This document shows positions 15,511 through 23,535 of a stretch of 41,623 bases of DNA, in pieces. Source of the stretch: a virus. Position 1 is the first letter of the stretch. The number at the start of each line of letters is the position of its first letter. The DNA lies in IMG/VR virus record IMGVR_UViG_3300038466_000067, positions 1 through 41,623 of that record; one strand, written 5' to 3'. The position numbers and the translations under genes are program-made. The notes under the pieces were generated by a model, which saw only the letters and a program-made list of their open reading frames with translations, had not been told where the DNA came from and did no database searches.

Positions 15511-16324
15511 TTTTCCCCGCCACATCCGTAAATTGTCTCGCTATCGCTGTATCTGTAAAGTTCCGTTTGCCGACCACGTCCGTAAACAACCGCGCTGCCG
15601 CGACGTCCACGAACTCAATGTTCAGAAAATAATACTCAGCAATGCCCGTAGCCACGCCCACTTGCACAATCAGCGTGTCAATCTGGCCGGCAGTCACATC
15701 GAGAATCGTAATATTCGCCCCGATCAATGCCGTTGCTATATCCGCATACGCCTGCAAATCGGCCAGGGTAATTTTCCCGCCTATGCTCTCCGCCAAAACT
15801 TCCCGATAACCCTGGAGATCGGTCTGGGTGACTTGCGCTCCGATCAGCGCGGTCAGTATCTCTACAAAGCCTTTGTCGTCAGTAACGGAAATTGTCGCGC
15901 CGATCAGCGCAGAAACCTCATCAAGATACTGCTGCCTGTCTGTAACAGACGCACCGGCGCCGATAATGGACTGAATAAGGTCCAGATATGCCTGCCGGTC
16001 GGTTACCGTTTCGGAGGCTCCAATGCGCTCCTGCAGCGCGTCAACATAGCCCTGTATGTCCGTGATGCTTCCAGCCGCGCCGATCAGCGTGGCCAGGATT
16101 TCAATTACGCCCTTATAGTCATCGACTGCTATACTCGCTCCGATCAGCGCAGAGACACTGTCCAGGTAATTCTGCCTGTCTGTAACTGATCCGGAAGCGC
16201 CGATCAGAGACTGAATCAGGTCCAGGTATGCCTGCCGGTCGGTTACCGTTTCCGAGGCTCCTATGTGCGCCAGCAACGAGTCATTAAATACCTGATCGGC
16301 AGTATCGAGCAGCAGATAACTCAT
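15506..16324 (-). CDS. Structural protein made of 20-residue tandem repeats
   Basis: A 272-residue protein with about ten tandem repeats of 20 residues, consensus IGAsxsVTDrQxYLDxvxaL (residues about 21-220). Units 1-4 and 5-8 are copies of each other: the unit IGASETVTDRQAYLDLIQS recurs exactly 80 residues apart, and the DNA shows the same 240-bp spacing (around 15990 and 16230). The C-terminus has shorter repeats containing FTDV (RLFTDVVGKR, RQFTDVAGKR). Such regular repeats suggest an elongated solenoid or coiled fibre. It lies in a row of four virion-type genes between head and tail, so it may be a head or neck fibre. Start and stop overlap neighbours by one to a few bases. No family was recognised. 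Confidence 0.65.
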   Translation of the reverse strand: MSYLLLDTADQVFNDSLLAHIGASETVTDRQAYLDLIQSLIGASGSVTDRQNYLDSVSALIGASIAVDDYKGVIEILATLIGAAGSITDIQGYVDALQERIGASETVTDRQAYLDLIQSIIGAGASVTDRQQYLDEVSALIGATISVTDDKGFVEILTALIGAQVTQTDLQGYREVLAESIGGKITLADLQAYADIATALIGANITILDVTAGQIDTLIVQVGVATGIAEYYFLNIEFVDVAAARLFTDVVGKRNFTDTAIARQFTDVAGKR

Positions 16325-16905
16325 TATTCATTCACCATGCTGATTGTTACATCATCCGCAGGGGTGCCCGTGAGCGCGGATGCGAGCGTTATAATTTTTG
16401 TCGTTCCGTCATAACCCGAGACTTTCCTTACCTGTCCGGATAATGCCCCGGAGGTTATTTTCAAATATGCCCCGACCCAGAAATTATTTACCGCTGAGGT
16501 AAGGGTGGTTTTAAACGCCGTTGCAGAATTTCCCGCATCTGTCGCCACCGCTCCGGCGGGTCTCACAATACCGACTTGCAATGCTCCCGTCCCGGCAGTT
16601 CTCAGTTTAAAACTGCCGCAGAAACCGGCAGGGTTAACAGACGATATTGTCAGAGTACAAAAAACAGCATATTCACCGGCGGCATATCCTGCCGTGTCAA
16701 TGGCTATCTCATGCACGCCGTCGGTATAGTTTGCATGGGTGAGGAGGGTAGGGGTTCCGCTTGCCGTCGGAGCAGCATCGCTTGCTGCTCCTGCCAGCCT
16801 GACATCATAAAGAGGACTTGCGCCATCTCCCGCCGCTCCCGTTACCAGGTTGGCCGCAAACCAGAAATATACTGTGTCTGCTATCTCCGCGTGTTTGTAT
16901 TGCAT
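16324..16905 (-). CDS. Virion structural protein of unknown family
   Basis: A 193-residue protein beginning MQYKHAEIADTVYFWFAAN. It is rich in Ala, Gly and Thr with alternating strand-like stretches, for example YAVFCTLTISSVNPAG, and ends in a compact beta domain (VGAYLKITSGALSGQVRKVS). The start overlaps the upstream gene's stop by one base (TAATG), as does its stop with the following gene, so three structural genes are translationally linked. This composition is common in phage head or tail decoration proteins. No catalytic motif is visible. Confidence 0.6.
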   Translation of the reverse strand: MQYKHAEIADTVYFWFAANLVTGAAGDGASPLYDVRLAGAASDAAPTASGTPTLLTHANYTDGVHEIAIDTAGYAAGEYAVFCTLTISSVNPAGFCGSFKLRTAGTGALQVGIVRPAGAVATDAGNSATAFKTTLTSAVNNFWVGAYLKITSGALSGQVRKVSGYDGTTKIITLASALTGTPADDVTISMVNE

Positions 16906-18002
16906 TATAAATTACCCCCCCTTATTTCAGGCCGCCCGCCGCCTGCTGCCGGATCTTCTATCTGGTCAAAAAAACCGGCGATCTTCGGCACATCAGTATT
17001 TGTTTCGGAAAATACTCCGGAGGAGCTATCTTCTCTACCCCACAAGGTTGCGTTTTCTCCTCCAAAAAAGAGCGCACCATAAGCGGATTCACTCCGTGTT
17101 ACGGTAAGTAATATCGCTCCTGCTGTTGTAGGAGCCACCGCCAATACGTAATCCGTGTCTTTTGCCATCTCATAAGGTGTGGTAAATTGGAAATAACAGG
17201 CGCGTCCCGCCGTGCCTGTCCGAAGGTCAGCATCATAAATATTTGAAACAGCGACCTGCACGGGTGTTCCTGTGGGATTGGAATATAATACAAATTTATA
17301 ATTTTCTCCGGCATCCGCAGTGACGAAAGCAATCCCCCCTGTAATCCTCATTTTGATGGGAAAGTTTAATAATATTCCACGCTCTTTCGGTGAGGCAAAA
17401 GCTGATAAAGTAGCGGCGGATGTGGCTAAAAATCCACCTACAGGACAAATCCATCCACCAATATTAAGGGCAATGTCTATGCCCCCCGGCGTGCTTATCC
17501 TTGTCCAGGCGCCCGCTGAGGTTATCCCATAATCCAGATAATATGGGAATCCGGTGTTCATCCCTGCGAACGATGTGCTCCCATATAGAATTCTACCGTT
17601 AAAAGACCCGGAGGCAGGACGTTTTATCGTAACAGCTATAATATCTCCCGTTGTTACAGATACTCCTGTCCCGCCATTAATGTCGCAAGATTTTACTACG
17701 CTGTCATCTGTGCTCGCTATATTTACTGTCCCCGTCGCAACATTTGTAGGGCTATCTATAAGAGTCCCCGATGGGAGGCCCGTTGCCGGGTCCACAGTTT
17801 CGAGGCGAACACTCATGTTTGCATCTCCGGTAGTAACCGCGCCTGTCCCAAAAGCTATCTGAGCTAATGTACCTGTTTTAGGGCATTCAAAGGCCCAGCC
17901 GACTCCTTCACCGTCAGCGTCGACGGTGTAATAGCCGGGAGAAATATCTAAAAAAGGGGATATGGGATAACATAAAAATCCAGGTATTGTGTCCATCGCC
18001 AT
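16905..18002 (-). CDS. Large beta-rich virion surface protein, unknown family
   Basis: A 365-residue protein with repeated jelly-roll-like halves. Each half has a segment of the type GDANMSVRLETVDPATGLPSG or YKFVLYSNPTGTPVQVAVS, about 220 residues apart, followed by TGDIIAVTIKRP and KDTDYVLAVAPTT. These repeated halves suggest two related beta-sandwich domains that may bind carbohydrate, as in phage appendage proteins. The start is either 18002 or 17996 (two in-frame ATG; AAGGTG lies ahead of the first). No signal peptide is seen. The function is inferred only from fold-like pattern and position among virion genes. Confidence 0.6.
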   Translation of the reverse strand: MAMDTIPGFLCYPISPFLDISPGYYTVDADGEGVGWAFECPKTGTLAQIAFGTGAVTTGDANMSVRLETVDPATGLPSGTLIDSPTNVATGTVNIASTDDSVVKSCDINGGTGVSVTTGDIIAVTIKRPASGSFNGRILYGSTSFAGMNTGFPYYLDYGITSAGAWTRISTPGGIDIALNIGGWICPVGGFLATSAATLSAFASPKERGILLNFPIKMRITGGIAFVTADAGENYKFVLYSNPTGTPVQVAVSNIYDADLRTGTAGRACYFQFTTPYEMAKDTDYVLAVAPTTAGAILLTVTRSESAYGALFFGGENATLWGREDSSSGVFSETNTDVPKIAGFFDQIEDPAAGGGRPEIRGGNL

Positions 18003-18004
18003 AA

Positions 18005-18244
18005 TTACACCTTGAAAATCGTTGTTGAGATTACGGTTTTTATCTTCTCCCAGTCTGTTTCATACTGGAGCTTTATGTTTGTCAGCACGTTTTTTAATAT
18101 CTGGTCAAACTGCCTGTCTTTATCAATGCCCTCTGCTATCTCGCTCCGGGTCATTGCATATCGCCTTGTTTCACCTTCGTGCGTAACGTTAAAGGTGATA
18201 TGCTGACAAGACCCTTTGCCAAGTTGTATCTCTACAGTTGCCAC
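18005..18244 (-). CDS. Small phage protein of unknown function
   Basis: A 79-residue protein starting with GTG at 18244, with GGAGG six bases upstream. It has a beta-rich N-terminal half (VEIQLGKGSCQHITFNVTHEG) and a helical C-terminal half (RQFDQILKNVLTNIKLQYE). It is soluble and not recognised. The 2-base gap to the next gene suggests co-translation with the large structural protein. Confidence 0.55.
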   Translation of the reverse strand: MATVEIQLGKGSCQHITFNVTHEGETRRYAMTRSEIAEGIDKDRQFDQILKNVLTNIKLQYETDWEKIKTVISTTIFKV

Positions 18245-18331
18245 TTACATCCTCCCCGCCCGAACCAGGCAAATGCTGAACGCGACTACGCCCACAAATA
18301 CTGCTATGCCTGCAATAATAATTAATGTCAT
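18245..18331 (-). CDS. Tiny single-membrane-span ORF (28 residues)
   Basis: A 28-codon ORF encodes an almost entirely hydrophobic helix (TLIIIAGIAVFVGVVAF) with a basic end (VRAGRM). The stop codon is followed directly by the GTG start of the next gene and lies inside its ribosome-binding region. It could be a genuine membrane micropeptide or merely a leader; the ribosome-binding site (CAGGTTGAG) is moderate. Confidence 0.35.
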   Translation of the reverse strand: MTLIIIAGIAVFVGVVAFSICLVRAGRM

Positions 18332-18340
18332 CTCAACCTG

Positions 18341-18372
18341 CCTATCCCCTGAACCCTTGACCCTATACCCTG
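18341..18372. repeat. Half array of family B heptamers
   Basis: Tandem CCCCTGA, ACCCTTGA and CCCTATA units form a single arm of the family B element. It lies between the 169-residue structural gene and the micropeptide ORF. Confidence 0.75.
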
Positions 18373-18376
18373 CCGT

Positions 18377-18886
18377 TTACGCCGCCTCGCTCAGTTTCAC
18401 CTTGTATGTCACCTGGAGCGATTCGCCAGCCGCCAGAGTCCTGGACTGGCTTAGCGCCACGGAGGCGATATGCTTTTCAGCTCCGCCGATTGTAGCCGCC
18501 AGGACTGCATAAGTCACCGGCCCGATCGAGCCGCCGGACGCGGTGAAAGTGACCGTTTTTGATGTTGCCTGGTAATCGTTTGAGTCCAGCGCCAGGGTAG
18601 GCCAGCCCGTTGCAGACCGTTCCACTTCGATTCCGCCTGCCGGATATCCGCTCCCGGACGGTTCCCCCGTTATAGCCGCGATGGTATCCGTCTCGATGGG
18701 CGTGTCATTAAACAGCCGAACATGAAACGTAGTCGGCGCTGTGCCGCCAATTAGAAACAGATTCAGGATGTTATATTCTCCCTCGTCAGCAAGAAAATTC
18801 GGCTGGTCTTTTGCCTCCCAAAGAACCTCTCCGTTTTTGCCGATATGCCTGAAATCCATCAAGCCGATCCATTTGTGTTTTTTCAT
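18377..18886 (-). CDS. Virion structural protein of unknown family
   Basis: A 169-residue protein beginning MKKHKWIGLMDFRHIGKNGE with EVLWEAKDQPNFLADEGE and YNILNLFLIGGTAPTTFHVR (given in parts). This opening resembles phage proteins placed between capsid and neck genes. The rest is beta-rich (SKTVTFTASGGSIGPVTY, GESLQVTYKVKLSE). It lies right after the O-antigen-ligase-like gene on the same strand, separated by a family B repeat. It is likely a decoration or fibre-attachment protein. Confidence 0.55.
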   Translation of the reverse strand: MKKHKWIGLMDFRHIGKNGEVLWEAKDQPNFLADEGEYNILNLFLIGGTAPTTFHVRLFNDTPIETDTIAAITGEPSGSGYPAGGIEVERSATGWPTLALDSNDYQATSKTVTFTASGGSIGPVTYAVLAATIGGAEKHIASVALSQSRTLAAGESLQVTYKVKLSEAA

Positions 18887-18903
18887 TTTATCCTCCTGAT
18901 AAG

Positions 18904-18970
18904 TTAGGGTTTAGGGAGTTCCTATACCCTATACCCTTGCCCCTTGACCCTCAAAAGACCCTTGACCCTG
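18904..18970. repeat. Family B heptamer inverted repeat (copy 2)
   Basis: A GGGTTTA-type arm, a short centre and a long arm of CCCTATA, CCCTTGC and CCCTTGA units. The last 15 or so codons of the Wzy-like gene (residues KGLLRVKGQGYRV) are read from this repeat. Confidence 0.8.
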
Positions 18971-20073
18971 CCCTTTAGCGCTCTTCCCACCCACACACAC
19001 CCCAGCAGCGCTGTCGGCGCCACATGGAACGTATGAAAACCCGCAGCCGCCACGGCAGTCGCGGCAAGCCCGGACAGAGCTATTATTTCATGCTCAGTCA
19101 GAGATTCCCGTCGGTGCCATGCTCTACTGTACGTGGCCCCCAGGAAAACCAGTATGAGACCCAACGCCGGGATCCCGATTTCGAATCCAACCTGCAGGTA
19201 CTCGTTATGAGCATGTATAATCCATCCGCCGCCTGTTTTTTTTATCAGATCCGTATCGCTCATCACCATCACCGGGAAAAGCTGCTCAAACGAGCCTAAT
19301 CCCCGGCCGAACATTTCGGATCTGTATGACCAGACGGTATGTTTCCAGATATCCAGTCGCACCATGTCCTTTTTGCCCGGAGGATCAATCGTTATAAAAA
19401 AAATCAGCGCCGCCGCAAACATCGATATCAGCGTTATGGAGGCGCGTAACCGCCAGAGTTTCCTCGGCCCAAACAAGAGGTACACAAAGCAGGCTGCTAC
19501 TGCCGCCATAAAGCCTGTTGTAGATCTGCTTATCAATATTCCGGCGATAGGCAGCCCAAGAAGAGACACCCCCGGCAGGGAATGTTTACGCCACAGTGTT
19601 ATTTTTTCTGTGCTGAAAAACACCGGCAGACACATGGCGAAAAAGGCGCTCGCTTCGTTGATGTTAAATGGCCCCAGATTATTCAGAGCGGAAAGCGGCG
19701 GGAAATATCTTGTTAACCCCGCCAGTTGCATCAGCCCCCAAATAAGCAGCAAGCCGGCTGCCGCGGTCATGGCGTCGTATATATCCGCTTCCGCCGTATC
19801 CCGGAAGCCCTCAGTTGCAACCAGGAAAACGGCGATGGTCAGCAGCGTCAGATACGACGTGGCTATCGGCCCGTACCTCAGCACCGGTATCGTGCACAGG
19901 ACGAAAAACAGCCTCAGCCACCATGACCGCAGCAGGTGTGCCGTAAATACAGCCGCTGCCAGCCAGATGGAAACAAGCTGCCAGCTGAACCGGAGGCTGA
20001 TGCCCTGGGCCGGTATTATCCCAAGCATCAACCCCGGTATTGCTGTAATAAGTATGCGCTGATAAAGCGTCAT
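18922..20073 (-). CDS. O-antigen ligase/polymerase-like (Wzy/WaaL) membrane protein
   Basis: A protein of 383 residues with about ten hydrophobic segments. Before the last segments it has the conserved periplasmic-loop pattern of the Wzy_C family: DIWKHTVWSYRSEMFGRGLG followed by HAHNEYLQVGFEIGIPALGL. These proteins polymerise or attach O-antigen at the outer face of the inner membrane. The start at 20073 is chosen because ATG overlaps the stop of the exported decoration-like protein gene (TGATG), so the two are translationally coupled. A phage gene of this type suggests lysogenic conversion of the surface polysaccharide, perhaps to block rival phages. Its C-terminus reads into a repeat. The function is inferred from the family motif. 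Confidence 0.8.
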   Translation of the reverse strand: MTLYQRILITAIPGLMLGIIPAQGISLRFSWQLVSIWLAAAVFTAHLLRSWWLRLFFVLCTIPVLRYGPIATSYLTLLTIAVFLVATEGFRDTAEADIYDAMTAAAGLLLIWGLMQLAGLTRYFPPLSALNNLGPFNINEASAFFAMCLPVFFSTEKITLWRKHSLPGVSLLGLPIAGILISRSTTGFMAAVAACFVYLLFGPRKLWRLRASITLISMFAAALIFFITIDPPGKKDMVRLDIWKHTVWSYRSEMFGRGLGSFEQLFPVMVMSDTDLIKKTGGGWIIHAHNEYLQVGFEIGIPALGLILVFLGATYSRAWHRRESLTEHEIIALSGLAATAVAAAGFHTFHVAPTALLGCVWVGRALKGRVKGLLRVKGQGYRV

Positions 20074-20561
20074 CACCAGCTGCTTCCTGCTGACGGTGGC
20101 TCGGGATGAACATTGATAAAATATTTTGTGGATGTAGCCGTATCTGTAGTTCCGGGCAGTACCCACCCGATTATTTGATCATATCCGGTAGTGGCATAGG
20201 CATAACCCCCGGCGCCGGTCGATAAAAATAGTCGTGTGCCCGGAGATGCGGCTGCCTGGCCGTCCAATATCCCCATTACCACTATCTCAACCGTCGCATT
20301 CGTGGCGCCACCCTTGTCTATTACCCCTACAGCCGGACGTCTCGTAGAGCTGTCCGCATCCGCCTTATAAATTTGCCCGTCCGCCGCGGCGATACAAACT
20401 ACGTCGCCGATCGTGAGCGTTTCTCCGGCAACTCCTGAAAACCGGATAAATTTCTGCTGCCAGTTTTCGGTTGCATTTGCCGCCGGCATCGCAACCGCCA
20501 GCGCCAGAAACATCGCCAGCATCAATACCCCGATCTTTTTAAACCATCTGTTTTCCTGCAT
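20073..20561 (-). CDS. Exported decoration-like (head fibre/DUF2190-like) protein
   Basis: A 162-residue protein with a clear Sec signal peptide: basic start (MQENRWFKKIG), hydrophobic core (VLMLAMFLALAVA) and an Ala-x-Ala site (ANA, near residue 30). The mature part resembles phage head decoration proteins: GETLTIGDVVCIAAADGQIY, RRPAVGVIDKGG, then ASPGTRLFLSTGAGGYAYAT and QIIGWVLPGT. Capsid proteins do not normally carry export signals. Position directly after the capsid gene is the usual decoration site. Either the signal is a false positive or the protein is shown on the cell surface. The ribosome-binding site is an excellent AAGGAGG, and the gene is coupled to the Wzy-like gene. Confidence 0.7.
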   Translation of the reverse strand: MQENRWFKKIGVLMLAMFLALAVAMPAANATENWQQKFIRFSGVAGETLTIGDVVCIAAADGQIYKADADSSTRRPAVGVIDKGGATNATVEIVVMGILDGQAAASPGTRLFLSTGAGGYAYATTGYDQIIGWVLPGTTDTATSTKYFINVHPEPPSAGSSW

Positions 20562-20590
20562 TTTAAAACCTCCTTTTTTATCCGTTAATC

Positions 20591-20617
20591 GTGAGCCGTG
20601 ATTTCCTCACGGCTCAC
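20591..20617 (-). promoter_or_regulatory. Perfect 11-bp hairpin in the leader of the decoration-like gene
   Basis: GTGAGCCGTGA (20591-20601) and TCACGGCTCAC (20607-20617) form an 11-bp stem with a 5-base loop, about 30 bases before the start at 20561. No T-run follows on the minus strand. A second stem (TCCGCCA/TGGCGGA, 20653-20673) lies at the capsid stop codon, and TTTGTGCC-type repeat units lie between (20624-20646). The pair could slow RNA decay or lower read-through; not a standard terminator. Confidence 0.6.
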
Positions 20618-20673
20618 ATCTTTTCGCTTTGTGCCTTTGTGCTTCCCGAAGGTCCGCCAATCTTTATGGCGGA

Positions 20674-23073
20674 TTAAGCCACTACCGCCTTGTAACCGCT
20701 CCGGCAGTCGATCGGCGTTCCTGCATACTCGTGCCTGATCTTCCACCGGATTTTGTCCGCCACAAATACCTGCTCCGATTGCGGCGAATCGGCCACGAAC
20801 AGCTCAGGCTCTTCCTTGCCGTTTAAATACCCCATCTCGACCATATCCATCACCGAGGGAGGCATAAGCAGGCCCCAGTCGTTCGCGTCTGTAAACAGCG
20901 AATTCATGAAACCGGCGATTTTGCCCTTCATAGGGTTCCGGGTTTTTGTAGTAAGATCGTTTGCCGAATAATAAAAATCGTCATTCACGATACTTTCCGC
21001 CATAGCGATCAGGTCTATCGGGTATACCAGCATCGGCTTTATGTCCGGAGACGAGAGCATTCCGAGCCGTTCTCCCGAATCTTTTTCCGTCATCTTGGCA
21101 AGCGCCTGGTATGCTATCAGCGCCGTTGAAAACCCCAGCGCTGTCGCCCCCAGGTTGCCGTGGCCGGCTGTAAACCATGCCGTTCCATCGCTGCATGTTG
21201 CATTGTTTATAAAGAAGCCCCACACGTACTTGCCGTGGGTTCTTTTTGCCGTCCGGCCAAGACCATCTACCAGCCTCGGTATAACGCTTTTATCGTCGTT
21301 GATGATGGTTTTTCGCGTTACCGTTAGAAGGTTTCCCTTCTGGAGCACGGTGTATGTGCTCTCTTCATCGGTTACGCCCGCGATTTCCACATAATCATTC
21401 ACTTCGGGATCAACCGTCGCAAGGTCAGGGAATCCGCCTACGAGCACCGCTTCCTGCTGTCTGAAATCCGTTACCGGCTTACGGATCGATATCAGAAGGT
21501 TTTCTCCGTAATCGGCAGCGCGATACTGCCGGACCATCCTGCGTCCCATCGTGTTGCCGAGCAGGTAAGAGAAGGTCGCGCTGTTGATGTCCATGCTCGA
21601 TCTCAAATCGGCAGGTAAGTTTTTGCGGTTAAAAACACCGCTTACCTGTTTGTCTCCGGTTAAAAATACGTACATCTCGCGGATGCCGGAGAAAGCGGGT
21701 ACCTTGTCGAAATCGGCATAATCCTGGACATTTCTCATGTCCTCGAAGAGCGGCTTGTGATCCAGTGTTTCCATTTTGGCAAACGCCTGAATATCGACTG
21801 CCGTCAGCCCGAACATTCTGTCAACCGCCATCTGCGCCCGCTCGATCGTGCCGATCCCCACGACAATCCCGGATGGTATACCCGCGCCATCGGCCGGCTT
21901 CGCGATTTTGGCCAGATAATCCTTTTCTCCCGCGACCGCTCTGTCGAGCTCGTCGGATGTGAAAACCTTACCCGCCATAGACGACCTGATCCTGTCTTTT
22001 GCCACGTCCGGCAGGTTGCTTTCTGCCAGCTTGTCTTTTACCGCCATCTCGCATCGCAGGGCTGCCAGATCGTCTTTTGTGGCCGATTTTGCGTCACCTG
22101 CTATAACCACGGCAGGTTTTTCAAGCTCCATTGCCATCCTTGCCAGCGTGTCCATTTCCGCGTCGGTAATTTTCTCAAATTCCTTCCCGACGAGGAGAGC
22201 CGGCCGTTTTTCATTTACCAGATCCCATAACTTTTTCTTCATGAGCTGCTCCTTTTCGTATTGAGCTGATTGCATTGATGCAACCGCCCTGTTGAATTTC
22301 CCGCCCGCGGCGGGCCTTGTTACGATATCGACCGAGTCAGCCGCCAGAAATTTGACGACTTTAAACACCGGTCTCCCCTCGATCACGTCCTTTGTTGCCC
22401 GTACCGGACAATCGTATGACAATCCGTAAACGGACTTCCCTGCCTGCATTGATGAAAGCAGGTTTTTCCCCAGCCATTTCGCGCTGTCCACAAAATGCAG
22501 GATGCCTTTTAAGCCTTTGCCGGCAACATGTTTTACGCCGTCTATCCAGCCGACCTTGTTTCTTACCAGCAGGCTTTTGATGTCAAAAAGAGGGTCCGGC
22601 AGATGTGTGGCGCCCTGCGGCATCTCGTATAAATTCACATCCACGTTATCAAAAAGACCCGCAGCGTCACGCACGGCATCGTCCGGGATGTACCAGCCGT
22701 TTTTTGTAAATCCGGACTCGCAGATGGTCACATCCCACGCGGTGCCTTCCGGATTCGCGGCCTCGCCGAGACGCATCAGCATTTCCACGCCCTCATCCGA
22801 TTCGGTCTGCTGGGATCTCATTTCCACCCATGTACGCTGCACTTCCACCGGCTCCTGTCCCAGGGTAACCGCGCCCTCCAAAATTGAGTATGCCACCCTG
22901 TAGCAGCGATCCTCTTTTTCGTAGATTACGTATGACGGATAAACCTCTCTCACCCACACGCCGTTCTCGCCTGTGCCGAATTTTTCCCTCACAGCGGCGG
23001 AAAGCAAGTCCCGTATCGTGTCCAGGCTGACCTCAGTATCCTGCTTGTCTCTTTTTGTGTTTTCGCCGGCCAT
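20674..23073 (-). CDS. Prohead protease / major capsid protein fusion
   Basis: A 799-residue protein that joins functions usually split over two genes. Residues about 1-260 look like a head maturation protease: DRCYRVAYSILEG, RTWVEMRSQQ, GLKGILHFVDSAKWLG and SVYGLSYDCPV. A helical scaffold-like stretch (about 270-400, rich in Lys, Glu and Ala) follows. The last ~380 residues are a capsid subunit: AVDRMFGLTAVDIQAFAK, NRKNLPADLRSSMDINSATF and LSSPDIKPMLVYPIDLIA. Fusions of this kind are known in some phages. The protein probably assembles, then the protease removes itself and the scaffold. A very strong GGAGGAGGGG site precedes the ATG at 23073. Confidence 0.82.
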   Translation of the reverse strand: MAGENTKRDKQDTEVSLDTIRDLLSAAVREKFGTGENGVWVREVYPSYVIYEKEDRCYRVAYSILEGAVTLGQEPVEVQRTWVEMRSQQTESDEGVEMLMRLGEAANPEGTAWDVTICESGFTKNGWYIPDDAVRDAAGLFDNVDVNLYEMPQGATHLPDPLFDIKSLLVRNKVGWIDGVKHVAGKGLKGILHFVDSAKWLGKNLLSSMQAGKSVYGLSYDCPVRATKDVIEGRPVFKVVKFLAADSVDIVTRPAAGGKFNRAVASMQSAQYEKEQLMKKKLWDLVNEKRPALLVGKEFEKITDAEMDTLARMAMELEKPAVVIAGDAKSATKDDLAALRCEMAVKDKLAESNLPDVAKDRIRSSMAGKVFTSDELDRAVAGEKDYLAKIAKPADGAGIPSGIVVGIGTIERAQMAVDRMFGLTAVDIQAFAKMETLDHKPLFEDMRNVQDYADFDKVPAFSGIREMYVFLTGDKQVSGVFNRKNLPADLRSSMDINSATFSYLLGNTMGRRMVRQYRAADYGENLLISIRKPVTDFRQQEAVLVGGFPDLATVDPEVNDYVEIAGVTDEESTYTVLQKGNLLTVTRKTIINDDKSVIPRLVDGLGRTAKRTHGKYVWGFFINNATCSDGTAWFTAGHGNLGATALGFSTALIAYQALAKMTEKDSGERLGMLSSPDIKPMLVYPIDLIAMAESIVNDDFYYSANDLTTKTRNPMKGKIAGFMNSLFTDANDWGLLMPPSVMDMVEMGYLNGKEEPELFVADSPQSEQVFVADKIRWKIRHEYAGTPIDCRSGYKAVVA

Positions 23074-23102
23074 CCCCCCTCCTCCCTTTTTGCAGTTAGT
23101 TT

Positions 23103-23168
23103 TCCCGCCGCCAGGCGGCTTTTAAAATTCTTTGCGTCCTTAGCGCCTTCGCGGTTCAGATTGCTTTT
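23103..23168. repeat. Family C repeat, copy 1 (hairpin plus GCGTCC/TTAGCGCC units)
   Basis: A CCGCC-loop-GGCGG hairpin (23106-23119) is followed by TTTAAAATTC and the tandem-like block TTTGCGTCCTTAGCGCC and TTCGCGGTTCAGATTGC. The same element occurs at 23470-23535, 25921-25987 and 34684-34749. Its translation (NREGAKDA...) is a familiar spurious ORF in sequence databases, from memory. Confidence 0.85.
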
Positions 23169-23174
23169 CACGCT

Positions 23175-23438
23175 TCACGCTTTTTTCGCGCCCGCGATCA
23201 CCTTGCGTTTTGCCGCTGCCGGATTGATTCCCGTCACCGCGATCTGCGAAAGCGGGGCCGGTTTATCTCCATCCTGGAAGCGCACTTTCGAGCCTCCGGC
23301 AGTCACGATAATCGCCGTTTTTGTGTCAGCGTCATACCTGCTGGTAAACACGTTTTTTCCCTCAATCCCGAACGCCTTGCATCCCTCAGCAATAAGTTTG
23401 TCGCCGATTGCGTTTTTGTTTTCTTTTGGCTCATCCAT
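23175..23438 (-). CDS. Small head-module protein of unknown function
   Basis: An 87-residue acidic-to-basic protein between the portal-side head protein and the capsid fusion. It begins MDEPKENKNAIGDKLIAEG and contains RYDADTKTAIIVTAGGSKVRF, a short beta unit, and ends in a basic tail (KRKVIAGAKKA). The ATG at 23438 has a good GGAGG site. Family C repeats flank it on both sides. It may be a scaffold or accessory head protein; not recognised. Confidence 0.6.
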   Translation of the reverse strand: MDEPKENKNAIGDKLIAEGCKAFGIEGKNVFTSRYDADTKTAIIVTAGGSKVRFQDGDKPAPLSQIAVTGINPAAAKRKVIAGAKKA

Positions 23439-23469
23439 TGTTATTCCCTCCTTTTTTTGTAGTTTGTTT

Positions 23470-23535
23470 TCCCGCCGTCAGGCGGCATTTAAAATTCTTT
23501 GCGTCCTTAGCGCCTTCGCGGTTCAAATTGTTTTT
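23470..23535. repeat. Family C repeat, copy 2
   Basis: CCGCCGTCAGGCGG hairpin, then TTTAAAATTC and TTTGCGTCCTTAGCGCC, TTCGCGGTTCAAATTG. It is almost identical to the copy at 23103-23168, 367 bp away, so the small gene in between is framed by direct repeats and could be lost by recombination. Confidence 0.87.

Noticed and set aside
22989-23171. Minus-strand frame of 60 codons containing NREGAKDAKNF
   Set aside because: It translates a family C repeat and overlaps the start of the capsid fusion gene; the same peptide appears wherever the repeat occurs.
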